From positions 49,170-113,169 of the forward strand of contig JASLDW010000032.1 of NCBI GenBank assembly GCA_030151365.1: DNA of 64,000 bases, read 5' to 3'. Shown here one piece after another: positions 25,519 through 34,166 of the stretch. Within the stretch, counting starts at the first letter, position 1. Every line of letters starts with the position of its first letter. A program made the position numbers and the translations under genes. The notes under the pieces were generated by a model. The model saw only the letters and a program-made list of their open reading frames with translations. It did not search any database and was not told where the DNA came from. Source of the DNA: Lysobacter sp. Its GTDB lineage: Bacteria; Pseudomonadota; Gammaproteobacteria; Xanthomonadales; Xanthomonadaceae.

Positions 25519-27237
25519 ATGCTGCAACTTGAAGACCGTCTCCAGTCCCGCTTCCCGCGCTGGTTCCATGGCCGGCGTGCGCGGATGGTGCGGCCCTTGC
25601 TGCGCTCGCTGGCGCGCTGGTCGCGGCTGGACCGGATCGAAGCTTTCCTGAACGAGAATGCCGGCCTCGACGGCCTGGCCTTCGTCCGCAGTGGCCTCGA
25701 TTTCCTGCAGGTGCGCTATGCGGTGGACGAGGGCGACCTCGCGCGCATCCCGGCCACGGGGCGGCTGGTGATCGTCGCCAACCATCCGTCCGGGGCGATC
25801 GACGCCTTCGCCCTGCTGGATGCCGTCGGCCGCGTGCGTAGTGATGTTCGCATCGTCGCCAACGATTTCCTCACCGCGATCGAACCGATCCGCGACCTGC
25901 TGCTGCCGGTGCGCATCCTCGGCGGACGTCCCGATGCCACATCCGTGCGCGCGATCGATGCCGCTCTGCAGCGCGAGGAATGCGTGATCGTGTTCCCGGC
26001 CGGCGAAGTCTCGCGGATGTCGCCACGCGGCATCCGCGATGGCCGCTGGCGGCGTGGCTTCCTGCGCTTCGCCCGCGCCGCCAATGCGCCGGTGCTGCCG
26101 ATGCACGTGAAGGCGCGCAATTCCGCGCTGTTCTACGGCACCTCGGCGATGTTCAAGCCGGCGGCCACCGCCTTGCTGGCGCGCGAGATGTTCTCGCGCC
26201 GCAACGGCCAGATCCGCCTGCGCGCCGGCGAAGTGATGACGATCGCCGCGGATGCCGATGCGGCTACGGTGATGCGCGATGTACGGCGTGCGGTGTATGC
26301 GCTGGCACGCCGCCCGGTCGATGCCGCGGAACCGACGGAATTCGCGCAGGAACCGCTGGCGATTGCGCAATCGCCCATCGTCATTCGTGACGCCGTGCAA
26401 GCGCTGGAACTGCTCGGCAGCACCAGCGACGGCAAGGAGATCCGCATCGGTCGCCTCGACGCCGGATCGCCATTGCTCGACGAAATCGGCCGCCTGCGCG
26501 AACTGACCTTCCGCATGGTCGGCGAGGGCACCGGCAAGCGCCGCGACCTCGATCTCTACGACAGCTGGTACGAACACATCGTGCTGTGGGATGCGCAGGC
26601 CACCCGCATCGCCGGCGCCTATCGCATCGCCCGCGGTGCGCGCGTGCTCGCCGAACGCGGATTGCAGGGCCTCTATACCGCGTCATTGTTCGACTACCGC
26701 GACGCCGCGATTCCGCATCTCGCCCAAGGCATGGAGCTGGGTCGCAGCTTCGTGGTGCCGGACTACTGGAACAGCCGCAGCCTCGACTACCTGTGGCAGG
26801 GCATCGGCGCCTACCTGCAACGGCACGCCGACATCCGCTACCTGTTCGGGCCGGTCTCGATCAGCGCCGCGTTGCCGGTGCAGGCGCGCGAGCAACTGGT
26901 TGCGTATTATTCGCGCTTCTTTGGCGGCCAGGCCAGCCTCGCAACCTCGCGCCGCCCGTTCTGCTACTTCGCCGCACCACCGGAATTCGGCGACCTCGAC
27001 GGCGACACCGCGTTCCGCGTGCTGAAGAGCAATCTCGACGCGCTGGGCGCGCAGGTGCCGGTGCTCTACAAGCAGTATACCGAACTGTGCGAGCCCGGCG
27101 GCGCGCGCTTCCTTGCCTTCGGCGTCGATCCCGATTTCAGCAATGCTGTCGATGGCCTGATCGAGGTCGATCTCCACTGCCTGCGCGCGAAGAAACGACA
27201 ACGCTACCTGGGCGCGGCGGCGCCCGTGGCCGCATGA
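25519..27237 (+). CDS. olsF: Bifunctional acyltransferase, ornithine-lipid-synthase (OlsF)-like
   Basis: 572 residues with two acyltransferase domains. N-terminal half: a PlsC/lysophospholipid-acyltransferase fold with the catalytic motif NHPSGAID (88-95) and the substrate motif VIVFPAGEVSRM. C-terminal half (~300-560): a hemolysin-type GNAT like OlsB, with the fold's opening text RLRELTFRMVGEGTG and DLDLYDSWYEHIVLWD. This N-to-C order (O-acyltransferase, then ornithine N-acyltransferase) is that of OlsF, which makes phosphorus-free ornithine lipids in one protein. No signal peptide; probably membrane-associated. It overlaps the LpxH-like gene by ATGA. Domain calls are confident; the exact lipid product is inferred. 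Confidence 0.82.
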   Translation: MLQLEDRLQSRFPRWFHGRRARMVRPLLRSLARWSRLDRIEAFLNENAGLDGLAFVRSGLDFLQVRYAVDEGDLARIPATGRLVIVANHPSGAIDAFALLDAVGRVRSDVRIVANDFLTAIEPIRDLLLPVRILGGRPDATSVRAIDAALQREECVIVFPAGEVSRMSPRGIRDGRWRRGFLRFARAANAPVLPMHVKARNSALFYGTSAMFKPAATALLAREMFSRRNGQIRLRAGEVMTIAADADAATVMRDVRRAVYALARRPVDAAEPTEFAQEPLAIAQSPIVIRDAVQALELLGSTSDGKEIRIGRLDAGSPLLDEIGRLRELTFRMVGEGTGKRRDLDLYDSWYEHIVLWDAQATRIAGAYRIARGARVLAERGLQGLYTASLFDYRDAAIPHLAQGMELGRSFVVPDYWNSRSLDYLWQGIGAYLQRHADIRYLFGPVSISAALPVQAREQLVAYYSRFFGGQASLATSRRPFCYFAAPPEFGDLDGDTAFRVLKSNLDALGAQVPVLYKQYTELCEPGGARFLAFGVDPDFSNAVDGLIEVDLHCLRAKKRQRYLGAAAPVAA

Positions 27238-28040
27238 CCGTCGTCCGGCAGCGGGCGGTCTTCCTCTCCGACATCCACCTCGGTTCCCGCCACTGCCACG
27301 CGGAAGAGCTCGCGAACTTCCTCGCCAACCTGAGTTGCGAGCGCCTCTACCTCGTCGGCGACATCGTCGACCTGTGGTGGATGGCGCAACGACGCGCGGT
27401 CTGGGGACAGATGCAGCACCGCGTGGTGGAAGCGCTCCACGCCCTGCGGCGCGCCGGCACCGAAATCGTCTACATCCCCGGCAACCACGATCGCCCGGTT
27501 CGCCGCTTCTGCGGACTCGCGCTGCCGGCGATGCGCGTGCGCCGCCGCGCAGTCCACGTCACCGCGGACGGCCGCCGCCTGCTGGTGGTGCATGGCGACG
27601 ACTACGACGCGGTCACCCACTTCGGCGGCATCCAGGAGCGTTTCGGCGACTGGCTGTACTACCGCATCCTCACCGGCAACCAATGGCTGAATCGCGCGCG
27701 CCGCCGCTTCGGCCTGCGCTACTGGTCGCTCTCGGAATTCCTGAAACGCCAGAGCGGCGCGGCCGAACGCTTCATCGTGCGTTTCATGCACGCCGCGCTC
27801 GACGATGCGCGCCGCCGCGGGCTGGATGGCGTGGTCTGCGGGCACATCCATCGTCCGTTGCTGTTGCAGCAGGATGGCCTGGTCTATGCCAACGATGGCG
27901 ACTGGGTCGAGAACCTGACCGCGCTGGCGGAAGATCGCGACGGCGCGCTGAGGCTGCTTTCGTACACGGGCGAAACGCTGGCGGAATTGCCACCGCGGTT
28001 GCGGCTGGTGATGGAGGACGCGTTGCCTAAAGCGGCGTGA
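27234..28040 (+). CDS. LpxH-like metallophosphoesterase (UDP-2,3-diacylglucosamine diphosphatase family)
   Basis: 268 residues, calcineurin-like phosphoesterase of the LpxH/COG2908 type. Metal-binding motifs in order: SDIHLGSRH, GDIVDLWW, GNHDRPVRRF, VVHGDDYDAV and CGHIHRPLLL. It is longer than E. coli LpxH and reads more like the accessory family members next to lipid genes than the essential lipid A enzyme. Its start overlaps the stop of the OlsF-like gene, so a lipid-related phosphohydrolase role is likely. Start chosen at the coupled ATG; the frame upstream is a shadow of the acyltransferase gene. Confidence 0.85.
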   Translation: MTVVRQRAVFLSDIHLGSRHCHAEELANFLANLSCERLYLVGDIVDLWWMAQRRAVWGQMQHRVVEALHALRRAGTEIVYIPGNHDRPVRRFCGLALPAMRVRRRAVHVTADGRRLLVVHGDDYDAVTHFGGIQERFGDWLYYRILTGNQWLNRARRRFGLRYWSLSEFLKRQSGAAERFIVRFMHAALDDARRRGLDGVVCGHIHRPLLLQQDGLVYANDGDWVENLTALAEDRDGALRLLSYTGETLAELPPRLRLVMEDALPKAA

Positions 28041-28042
28041 CG

Positions 28043-29041
28043 TCACGCTGCGACGGCGAAACTTTCCCCGGCGATCAGCGCGTCGAAATAATCGGCGGTC
28101 AGGCGCAGCTGGCGTTCCGGCGTTTCCGCGGCATTGACCACCGCGCGGAAGGCCGCGTTCTCCGGGCGGTCCTTGGCATACCAGCCGAGATGCTTGCGGG
28201 CGATGCGCACCCCCGAGACCTCGCCGTAGAACGCGTGCAAGGCACGCAGGTGGCCGAGCAGGATGTCGCGGACTTCGGACAGTTCCGGTGGCGGCAGCAA
28301 TTCGCCGGTCGCCAGGTAATGGCCGATCTCGCGGAAGATCCACGGCCGGCCCTGCGCGGCGCGTCCGATCATCACCGCGTCGACGCCGGTATGGCGCAGC
28401 ACGGCGGCGGCTTTCTGCGGCGAATCGATGTCGCCGTTCGCGATCACCGGGATCTTCAGCATCGCCTTGATCGCGGCGATGGTGTCGTATTCCGCGGTGC
28501 CCGTGTATTGCTGGTCGCGGGTGCGCCCATGTACCGCGAGCGCGGCGATGCCGCAGTCCTCGGCGATGCGCGCGATGACCGGTGCATTGCGATGTTCCGC
28601 ATCCCAGCCGGTGCGGATCTTCAGCGTCACCGGGACATCGACGGCATTGACCACGGCGCTCACGATGCCGGCGACCAGCGCTTCGTCACGCATCAGTGCC
28701 GAGCCGGCCCAGGCATTGCAGACCTTCTTGGCCGGGCAGCCCATGTTGATGTCGATGATCTGCGCGCCGTGGTCGACGTTGTGGCGCGCGGCGTCGGCCA
28801 TGACCGCCGGCACCGTGCCGGCGATCTGCACGCTGATCGGCGCCGGCTCGCCATCGTGGTCCATGCGCGTGCGCGACTTGCTGGTGTTCCAGAAGCGCGG
28901 GTCCGACGTCGTCATCTCCGACACCGCGAGGCCCGCGCCCAGCCGCTTGCACAGCTGGCGGAACGGCTTGTCCGTCACGCCGGCCATGGGCGCGAGGATC
29001 ACGTTCGGTTCGATGCGGTGCGGGCCGATCTGCATCCGCAT
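28043..29041 (-). CDS. dusB: tRNA-dihydrouridine synthase DusB
   Basis: Reduces specific uridines in tRNA to dihydrouridine with FMN and NADPH. 332 residues. The N-terminal TIM-barrel includes VILAPMAGVTDKPFRQL, the catalytic cysteine in INMGCPAKKVCNAWAGSALM, the substrate segment VTLKIRTGWD, VHGRTRDQQYTG and FMN-phosphate binding VIANGDIDSP...VMIGRAAQGRPW. A helical C-terminal domain follows. The AKKVCN and GRTR text fits DusB rather than DusA or DusC. In many proteobacteria dusB is followed by fis; here it is not. Start at the first of two close ATGs (MRMQIG). Confidence 0.94.
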   Translation of the reverse strand: MRMQIGPHRIEPNVILAPMAGVTDKPFRQLCKRLGAGLAVSEMTTSDPRFWNTSKSRTRMDHDGEPAPISVQIAGTVPAVMADAARHNVDHGAQIIDINMGCPAKKVCNAWAGSALMRDEALVAGIVSAVVNAVDVPVTLKIRTGWDAEHRNAPVIARIAEDCGIAALAVHGRTRDQQYTGTAEYDTIAAIKAMLKIPVIANGDIDSPQKAAAVLRHTGVDAVMIGRAAQGRPWIFREIGHYLATGELLPPPELSEVRDILLGHLRALHAFYGEVSGVRIARKHLGWYAKDRPENAAFRAVVNAAETPERQLRLTADYFDALIAGESFAVAA

Positions 29042-29060
29042 AGTGTAGTGGCGATACGAA

Positions 29061-29082
29061 AAACCCGGCCGAAGCCGGGTTT
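29061..29082 (-). terminator. Terminator after the nucleoside permease gene
   Basis: AAACCCGGC/GCCGGGTTT hairpin with a four-base loop; on the minus strand the stem is followed by a T-run (TTTTTCG). Confidence 0.88.
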
Positions 29083-29103
29083 GCGGGGATCGATCGGGTC
29101 GTA

Positions 29104-30360
29104 TCAATGCGCGACCTGGAGCGTCGCACCGCGATCGTGGCGATAGCGGAACAGCGGCACGAACAGGATCGCCATCGCCAGCGAATAGAGCGCGAAGGTG
29201 ATCCAGATGCCGTGCCAATCCTTGACGCCGCCGGCCCCGGTGAACCAGCGGTCGATCATCCAGCCGCTGATCGAACTGCCCAGCACCGCGCCGATGCCGT
29301 TGGTCATCAGCATGAACAGGCCCTGCGCCGAAGCGCGAATGCGCGGGTCGCTCTGTTGTTCGACGAACAGCGAGCCGGAGATGTTGAAGAAGTCGAAGGC
29401 CATGCCGTAGACGATGCAGCTCAGCACGATCATCCACAGGCCCGGGCCGGGATTGCCGTAGGCGAACAGGCCGAAGCGCAGGAACCACGCCACCATGCTG
29501 ATCGTCATCACCGTCTTGATGCCGAAGCGGCGCAGGAAGAACGGGATGGCGAGGATGAACAGCGTTTCCGACACCTGCGAGATCGACATGATGATCGCCG
29601 GGTACTTCACCGCCAGCGAATCGGCATAGGCGGGATTCTTCTCGAACTCGCCGAGGAAGGTGCCGCCGTAGGCATTGGTCAGCTGCAGCGACGCGCCCAG
29701 CAGCATCGCGAAGATGAAGAACACCGCCATGTTGCGGTCGCGCAGCAGCCGGAACGAGGTCAGGCCGAGCACGTCGAGCAGCGAACGGTTGTCGGCCTGG
29801 GTCATCCGCGGCGGTGCCGGCGGCAGCGTGAACGCATAGAGGCCGAGGAAGAACGCGGCGCCCGCGGCGACGTAGAACTGGCCAGGCGATTTCTCCAGTC
29901 CGAGCAGGCTGGTGGTCCACAGCGCGGCGATGAAACCGATCGTGCCCCAGACGCGGATCGGCGGGTAATCGCGGATCACGTCCAGGCCTTGCTGCTTCAA
30001 CGCGTTGTAGGCCACCGCGATCGCCAGCGAGATCGTCGGCATGTAGCAGAGCATGGTCGCCAGGATCAGCCAGAAGAACTGGTTGGGATTGGCGGCCTGC
30101 GGCAGCAGGCACAGGAAGATGCCGCCGAGGATGTGCAGCATGCCGTAGAGCTTTTCCGCGTTGATCCAGCGGTCGGCGACGATGCCCATCAGCGACGGCA
30201 TGAAGATCGCCGAGATGCCCATGGTCGAGAAGATCGCGCCGAAGCTGGTGCCCGACCACGCGCGGTTCTCGAACCAGTAGCGACCGATGGTGATCAGCCA
30301 CGCCCCCCAGACGAAGAACTGCAGGAAGTTCATCAGGGTGAGGCGCAGCTTCAGGCTCAT
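29104..30360 (-). CDS. NupG-family nucleoside:H+ symporter (MFS)
   Basis: 418 residues, about 12 transmembrane segments. It starts MSLKLRLTLMNFLQFFVWGAW, matching the first helix of NupG/XapB nucleoside permeases (FLQFFIWGAW-like). Further family stretches are TMGISAIFMPSLMGIVADRW, the first cytoplasmic loop ending in NAEKLYGMLH, RVWGTIGFI, and FDFFNISGSLFVE in the C-terminal half. Such proteins import nucleosides with protons. Some Xanthomonadaceae members sit in sugar or nucleoside catabolic loci, but no nucleosidase is nearby here. Its own terminator follows. Confidence 0.87.
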   Translation of the reverse strand: MSLKLRLTLMNFLQFFVWGAWLITIGRYWFENRAWSGTSFGAIFSTMGISAIFMPSLMGIVADRWINAEKLYGMLHILGGIFLCLLPQAANPNQFFWLILATMLCYMPTISLAIAVAYNALKQQGLDVIRDYPPIRVWGTIGFIAALWTTSLLGLEKSPGQFYVAAGAAFFLGLYAFTLPPAPPRMTQADNRSLLDVLGLTSFRLLRDRNMAVFFIFAMLLGASLQLTNAYGGTFLGEFEKNPAYADSLAVKYPAIIMSISQVSETLFILAIPFFLRRFGIKTVMTISMVAWFLRFGLFAYGNPGPGLWMIVLSCIVYGMAFDFFNISGSLFVEQQSDPRIRASAQGLFMLMTNGIGAVLGSSISGWMIDRWFTGAGGVKDWHGIWITFALYSLAMAILFVPLFRYRHDRGATLQVAH

Positions 30361-30403
30361 GTCGTGTCCGGTCTTGGGTTCCCGGGACGGAGATTAAGCG
30401 AAA

Positions 30404-30979
30404 TCAACCGATCCCGCGCAGCGCCACCCACAGGCCCAGCGCCAGGAACACGATCGCCGCGGTAATGCGCGCCGCCTTCAACGGCAGCTTGTGGGCGAAG
30501 CGCGCGCCGAGCAGGACCACCGGCACGTCGGCGATCAGCATGCCCAGCGTGGTGCCGGAGATGACCTGCCACAGCGGTGAATACTTGGTGGCGAGCAGGG
30601 CGGTCGCGACCTGGGTCTTGTCGCCGATCTCGGCGAGGAAGAATGCGATCGTCGTCGCAACGAAGGCGCCCTGCGCCGGCAGCTTGGCGTCGTCCTCGAG
30701 GGTGTCCGGTTTCAGGGTCCACAACGCGATGGCGATGAAACAGACCGCGACCACCCAGCGCAGCACTTCGGGCGTGAGCCAGTGCGCGATCACCGTGCCC
30801 AGCCAGGCCGAGACCGCATGGTTGAGCAAGGTGGCGACGAGGATGCCGGCGATGATCGGCAGCGGTTTGCGGAAGCGCGCGGCCAGCAGCAGGGCGAGCA
30901 ACTGGGTCTTGTCGCCGATTTCGGACAGGGTCACGGTGCCGGCGGACACCAGCAGCGAAGCGAAGGGCAGGTCGATCAT
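30404..30979 (-). CDS. TMEM165/Gdt1-family manganese exporter
   Basis: 191 residues, about six transmembrane helices in two inverted repeats. Each repeat carries the family signature E-x-G-D-K-T: EIGDKTQLLALLLA (~20-33) and EIGDKTQVATALLA (~117-130). Bacterial members such as MneA of Vibrio and the Xanthomonas homologue export Mn2+. A yybP-ykoY manganese riboswitch lies in the leader, which strongly supports this role. Start chosen at the ATG giving MIDLPFAS; longer frames upstream run through the riboswitch. Confidence 0.92.
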   Translation of the reverse strand: MIDLPFASLLVSAGTVTLSEIGDKTQLLALLLAARFRKPLPIIAGILVATLLNHAVSAWLGTVIAHWLTPEVLRWVVAVCFIAIALWTLKPDTLEDDAKLPAQGAFVATTIAFFLAEIGDKTQVATALLATKYSPLWQVISGTTLGMLIADVPVVLLGARFAHKLPLKAARITAAIVFLALGLWVALRGIG

Positions 30980-31044
30980 GGGAGCTCCGGGCCGGGCGCT
31001 GACAATGGACGAAAGCGGACACGACGCCGCCCGGCCGGGTGGCG

Positions 31045-31188
31045 TCGCGCCTGCCTTCGGTCTTGTCCCATTGCCGGACTGGCGATGTCGTGCGCCATGG
31101 CGAGGTACCGATAAACGGCACGGCCAAGTATGTTGACGCACGCCCCGCGACGGATCGCGGCGGACGACTCCCCGAGGAAGGGATGCGC
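31045..31188 (-). ncRNA. yybP-ykoY manganese riboswitch
   Basis: On the minus strand, upstream of the Gdt1-type exporter, the leader contains the conserved blocks CTCGGGGAGTCG, GCGTCAACATACTTGGCC and GACAAGACCGAAGGC, in the order and approximate spacing of the yybP-ykoY class. The class senses Mn2+ and turns on exporters. Ends are approximate. Confidence 0.85.
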
Positions 31189-31233
31189 ATATTGTAGCCG
31201 CTAGACTGTCGGCCCGTCGCCGAGGAAACCGCC

Positions 31234-32208
31234 ATGCAATACCGCCGCCTGGGTACCACCGGCCTGCAGCTCTCGGCGTTGTCGTTCGGGGCGTGGATCA
31301 CCTTCGGCGATCAGATCGGCCGCGGCGAATCGCGCAACTTGATCGCCGCGGCCTGGGACCACGGCGTCAACTTCTTCGACAACGCCGAGATCTATGCCCA
31401 TGGCCGTGCCGAAGAGGTGATGGGCGACGTGATCGCCGACCTGCGCCTGCCGCGCGACGGCTATGCGGTTTCGAGCAAGGTCTATTTCGGCGCGCGTGCG
31501 GATCCGTCGCCGATGCAGCGCGGCCTCTCGCGCAAGCACGTCTTCGATGGCTGCCACGCGGCGATGAAGCGCCTGCGCGTCGACTATCTCGACTTGTATT
31601 TCTGCCATCGTCCCGATTCGGAAACGCCGATCGCCGAAACCGTCGCAGCGATGGACACTTTGGTGCGCCAGGGCAAGGTGCTCTATTGGGGCACCTCGGA
31701 ATGGCCGGCGGAACTGATCGTCGAGGCGCACCGCATCGCGCAATCGGGCGGCTACACAGCGCCTTCGATGGAGCAGCCGGAATACAACCTGCTGCACCGC
31801 CGGCGTGTGGAAAAGGAATACGCACCGCTGTATTCCGATTACGGCATGGGCACCACGATCTGGTCGCCGCTGGCCTCGGGCATGCTCACCGGCAAGTACG
31901 CGAACGGCGTGCCGGCCGATTCGCGACTGGCGCAAAGCCATCACCAATCCCTGCGCCATGAACTGATGGAAGACCGCGATGGCGGCACCCGGATCGCGCG
32001 TTCCAACGCCTTCGTCGCCGTTGCACGCGAGGCCGGACTGGGTCCCGCGCAGCTGGCGATCGCGTGGTGCCTGCGCAATCCGCACGTGTCGACCGTGATG
32101 CTCGGCGCCAGCCGCGTCGAACAACTGCTGCAGAACCTCGCGGCGCTCGACCTGCAGGTGGACGCAGCCTTGTGGGAGAAGGTCGAGGTGGTGACCGCCT
32201 CGACCTGA
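31234..32208 (+). CDS. Aldo/keto reductase (KCNAB/YghZ-like)
   Basis: 324 residues, NADPH-dependent (alpha/beta)8 barrel. The catalytic tetrad is recognisable: Asp and Tyr in FFDNAEIYAHG, Lys in SSKVYFG, His in LYFCHRPDSETP. It opens MQYRRLGTTGLQLSALSFGAW and closes with the cofactor-binding VSTVMLGASRVEQLLQNL. Sequence style (YFGARADPSPMQRGLSRKH) fits the voltage-gated K+ channel beta-subunit/YghZ subgroup, which reduces aldehydes such as methylglyoxal. Transcribed away from the riboswitch and exporter; it shares no operon. Confidence 0.92.
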   Translation: MQYRRLGTTGLQLSALSFGAWITFGDQIGRGESRNLIAAAWDHGVNFFDNAEIYAHGRAEEVMGDVIADLRLPRDGYAVSSKVYFGARADPSPMQRGLSRKHVFDGCHAAMKRLRVDYLDLYFCHRPDSETPIAETVAAMDTLVRQGKVLYWGTSEWPAELIVEAHRIAQSGGYTAPSMEQPEYNLLHRRRVEKEYAPLYSDYGMGTTIWSPLASGMLTGKYANGVPADSRLAQSHHQSLRHELMEDRDGGTRIARSNAFVAVAREAGLGPAQLAIAWCLRNPHVSTVMLGASRVEQLLQNLAALDLQVDAALWEKVEVVTAST

Positions 32209-32214
32209 GATCGA

Positions 32215-33462
32215 TCAGTCGATCCTGGGGGTTGCGGGTGGCGTCACCAGGCGGGAACGATCTTCCACTTCCATGATCTTGCGGCGCTCGATGTGCTGGC
32301 CATCCTTGTCCGCATCCTTGACCCAGGACGGCGGCGTGTCGTTCGGGCCGCCTTCCCAGGTCAGCGTCCTGCCATCCTTGTCCTTCATCACGTAGCGGCG
32401 CTTTTCCACGACATGCGACGCGTTCGGCGGCATCGTGATGCGGAACGGCGCTGCGGCTTTCGGGATCGTGACTTCGACGCTGCCCTCCTTGCGATCGCGC
32501 AGGTAGCCCACCGCCACCTTGCTGTCGGCGGGTCGCGCACGCAGGGCATCCATCGCTTCGCGCGGCGTGTTCACCGCCTTGCCGTCGATCGTGCGGATCA
32601 CGTCGCCGGCCTGCAGCCCGGAAAGATCCTTGCCGGTTCCGAGGACCAACACGCCGCGATCCGTTCCGAAATAGCGACCCAGGCCGGCATCGACCGTGGC
32701 CAGGTTCACGCCGCTCCAGCGCAGTGCCTCGACCAATGCCGGCAACTTGCAATCGCTGCCCTTGCAGTCGCTGTCGATCCGCATGATTTCGCGGCGTACC
32801 TCCGGAGCGACCATCGTGGCGGCGTTCGCCCGTGCTCTCACCTCATCGGTATCGATGGTAATGCGCTTGGCCTGCACGGCATCGATCTCGCCATCCTTGT
32901 TCGTGAAGAATCGGACGTTGCCATCGGCCGTGGTGCTGTTCGGAAGGCCCGACATGAAGAACAACCGGTCGCTTTCCCTTGGCGTCATCGTCACGGTCGT
33001 CGTCTTGCCATCGCGCTCATAGGCCAGGTTCACCGGTGTCTTCGCATCTGCGGGCTTCGCCAGCATCGCGCGCGCCTGTGCAACCCGGGCCCCGCCATCG
33101 GGCGCGTCGATCGCCTTGTCGTTGATGCGGACGATGCGGTCGCCACCCTTCAATCCGGCGCCCGCCGCGGCGCTGTCCGGCGTGACGCCGACGATGCGCA
33201 CGCCGGGCTTGTCGTCGCCTGCAAGCAGCACGCCGATCACGGGGCGGCGGATCTCGCGCCGCTCGATCCGGATCGGCGCGATCGCTGCGCCGGATTTGCG
33301 CGCCAGTTCCGCATAGCGTTGCGAGGCTTTCTCGAGGTCGGCGCGCGCGGCATCGAGTTCCTTCTGCTGGGCGGGCGTGATGGCGTTCTGCGCATTGGCA
33401 TTGCCGGCCAGGGCGGCGCCGAGCGCAAGCGCCAGTACGACGGATTTTGGAGTCATTTGCAT
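32215..33462 (-). CDS. Exported tandem-PDZ domain protein
   Basis: 415 residues. Signal peptide 1-24 (ends ANA-Q), then a short coiled-coil segment (QKELDAARADLEKASQRYAEL). A first PDZ domain lies at ~70-150 (RPVIGVLLAG...GDRIVRINDKAI) and a second at ~240-320 (GRYFGTDRGVLVLG...GDVIRTIDGKAV). No protease domain is present, so it is a periplasmic binder or regulator, not a DegP-type enzyme. Residues C-S-D-C (~222-230) form a close cysteine pair. Third gene of the sigma factor/membrane protein operon, 29 bases after it, so it may be the sensor that feeds envelope signals to the sigma factor. Confidence 0.82.
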   Translation of the reverse strand: MQMTPKSVVLALALGAALAGNANAQNAITPAQQKELDAARADLEKASQRYAELARKSGAAIAPIRIERREIRRPVIGVLLAGDDKPGVRIVGVTPDSAAAGAGLKGGDRIVRINDKAIDAPDGGARVAQARAMLAKPADAKTPVNLAYERDGKTTTVTMTPRESDRLFFMSGLPNSTTADGNVRFFTNKDGEIDAVQAKRITIDTDEVRARANAATMVAPEVRREIMRIDSDCKGSDCKLPALVEALRWSGVNLATVDAGLGRYFGTDRGVLVLGTGKDLSGLQAGDVIRTIDGKAVNTPREAMDALRARPADSKVAVGYLRDRKEGSVEVTIPKAAAPFRITMPPNASHVVEKRRYVMKDKDGRTLTWEGGPNDTPPSWVKDADKDGQHIERRKIMEVEDRSRLVTPPATPRID

Positions 33463-33491
33463 GGTGTCCTGTTGGTGTGGTGTCGCGGAAT

Positions 33492-34166
33492 TCAGTCGAT
33501 GGTGACCAGCACGGCGTCGTGGCGCTGGCCGCGTGCGGAATACAGGCGATCGGTGGCTGCGATGCCCGCCAGTTGCTGCAAGGCGTCGATGCGCTGGTGC
33601 CACAGGGCGACGCGTTGCCGCGATGGCAAACCGGATTGCGAAAGCCGATCGTCGATTTGCGAAATCCGCGCGCCGAGGTCGTCGCTCAATGCGGCGCTGA
33701 CGCCACCTGCGACCTGTTCGTCGCGGGCCAGGGCCAGCAATGCTTCCAGTCGCGCGGATTGGCGGTACAGCGGCTCCAGTTCGTCGCCGGCCGCGATTGG
33801 CCTGGTGGACGATGCATGTGCGGTCTTCGTCGCAGCCGCCGTGTGCCGGTCGCGCGGCGCCGGAGGGGGGCGTGTCGTGTCTGTTGCGGACGGGGTTGCC
33901 GGCGTCGCCAGGGGGGTGCCCGATGCCGGCGGGGCCGTTTTCGCCGCGATCGGCGGCGCTGCATGCGGCACGACAGGCTCCATCAACGCCAGCGGAATCG
34001 CCGTGGCGACCGCCAGCACTGCCGCAGCGGCCAGCCCGCGTGGCCAACCCCGGCGCGCGTCCGGTTTCGATGCCGGCAGGCGTGCCTGCAGGCGTTCCCA
34101 ACCCAGCGGTTCCGGCGTTTCCGTCGGCAATGCCGAGAATGCTTCGAACCAATTGTTGTCAGGCAT
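33492..34166 (-). CDS. Single-pass membrane protein, putative anti-sigma factor
   Basis: 224 residues. A cytoplasmic stretch (1-42, MPDNNWFEAFSALPTE...), one transmembrane segment (~43-63, GLAAAAVLAVATAIPLALM), a long proline/alanine/threonine linker (~70-125), and a periplasmic helical region with QSARLEALLALARDEQ. No zinc-type anti-sigma motif (H-x3-C-x2-C) is visible, so the assignment rests on topology and on an 8-base overlap with the upstream sigma-factor gene, the classic sigma/anti-sigma arrangement. Similar genes occur in Xanthomonadaceae next to ECF sigma factors. Confidence 0.65.
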   Translation of the reverse strand: MPDNNWFEAFSALPTETPEPLGWERLQARLPASKPDARRGWPRGLAAAAVLAVATAIPLALMEPVVPHAAPPIAAKTAPPASGTPLATPATPSATDTTRPPPAPRDRHTAAATKTAHASSTRPIAAGDELEPLYRQSARLEALLALARDEQVAGGVSAALSDDLGARISQIDDRLSQSGLPSRQRVALWHQRIDALQQLAGIAATDRLYSARGQRHDAVLVTID

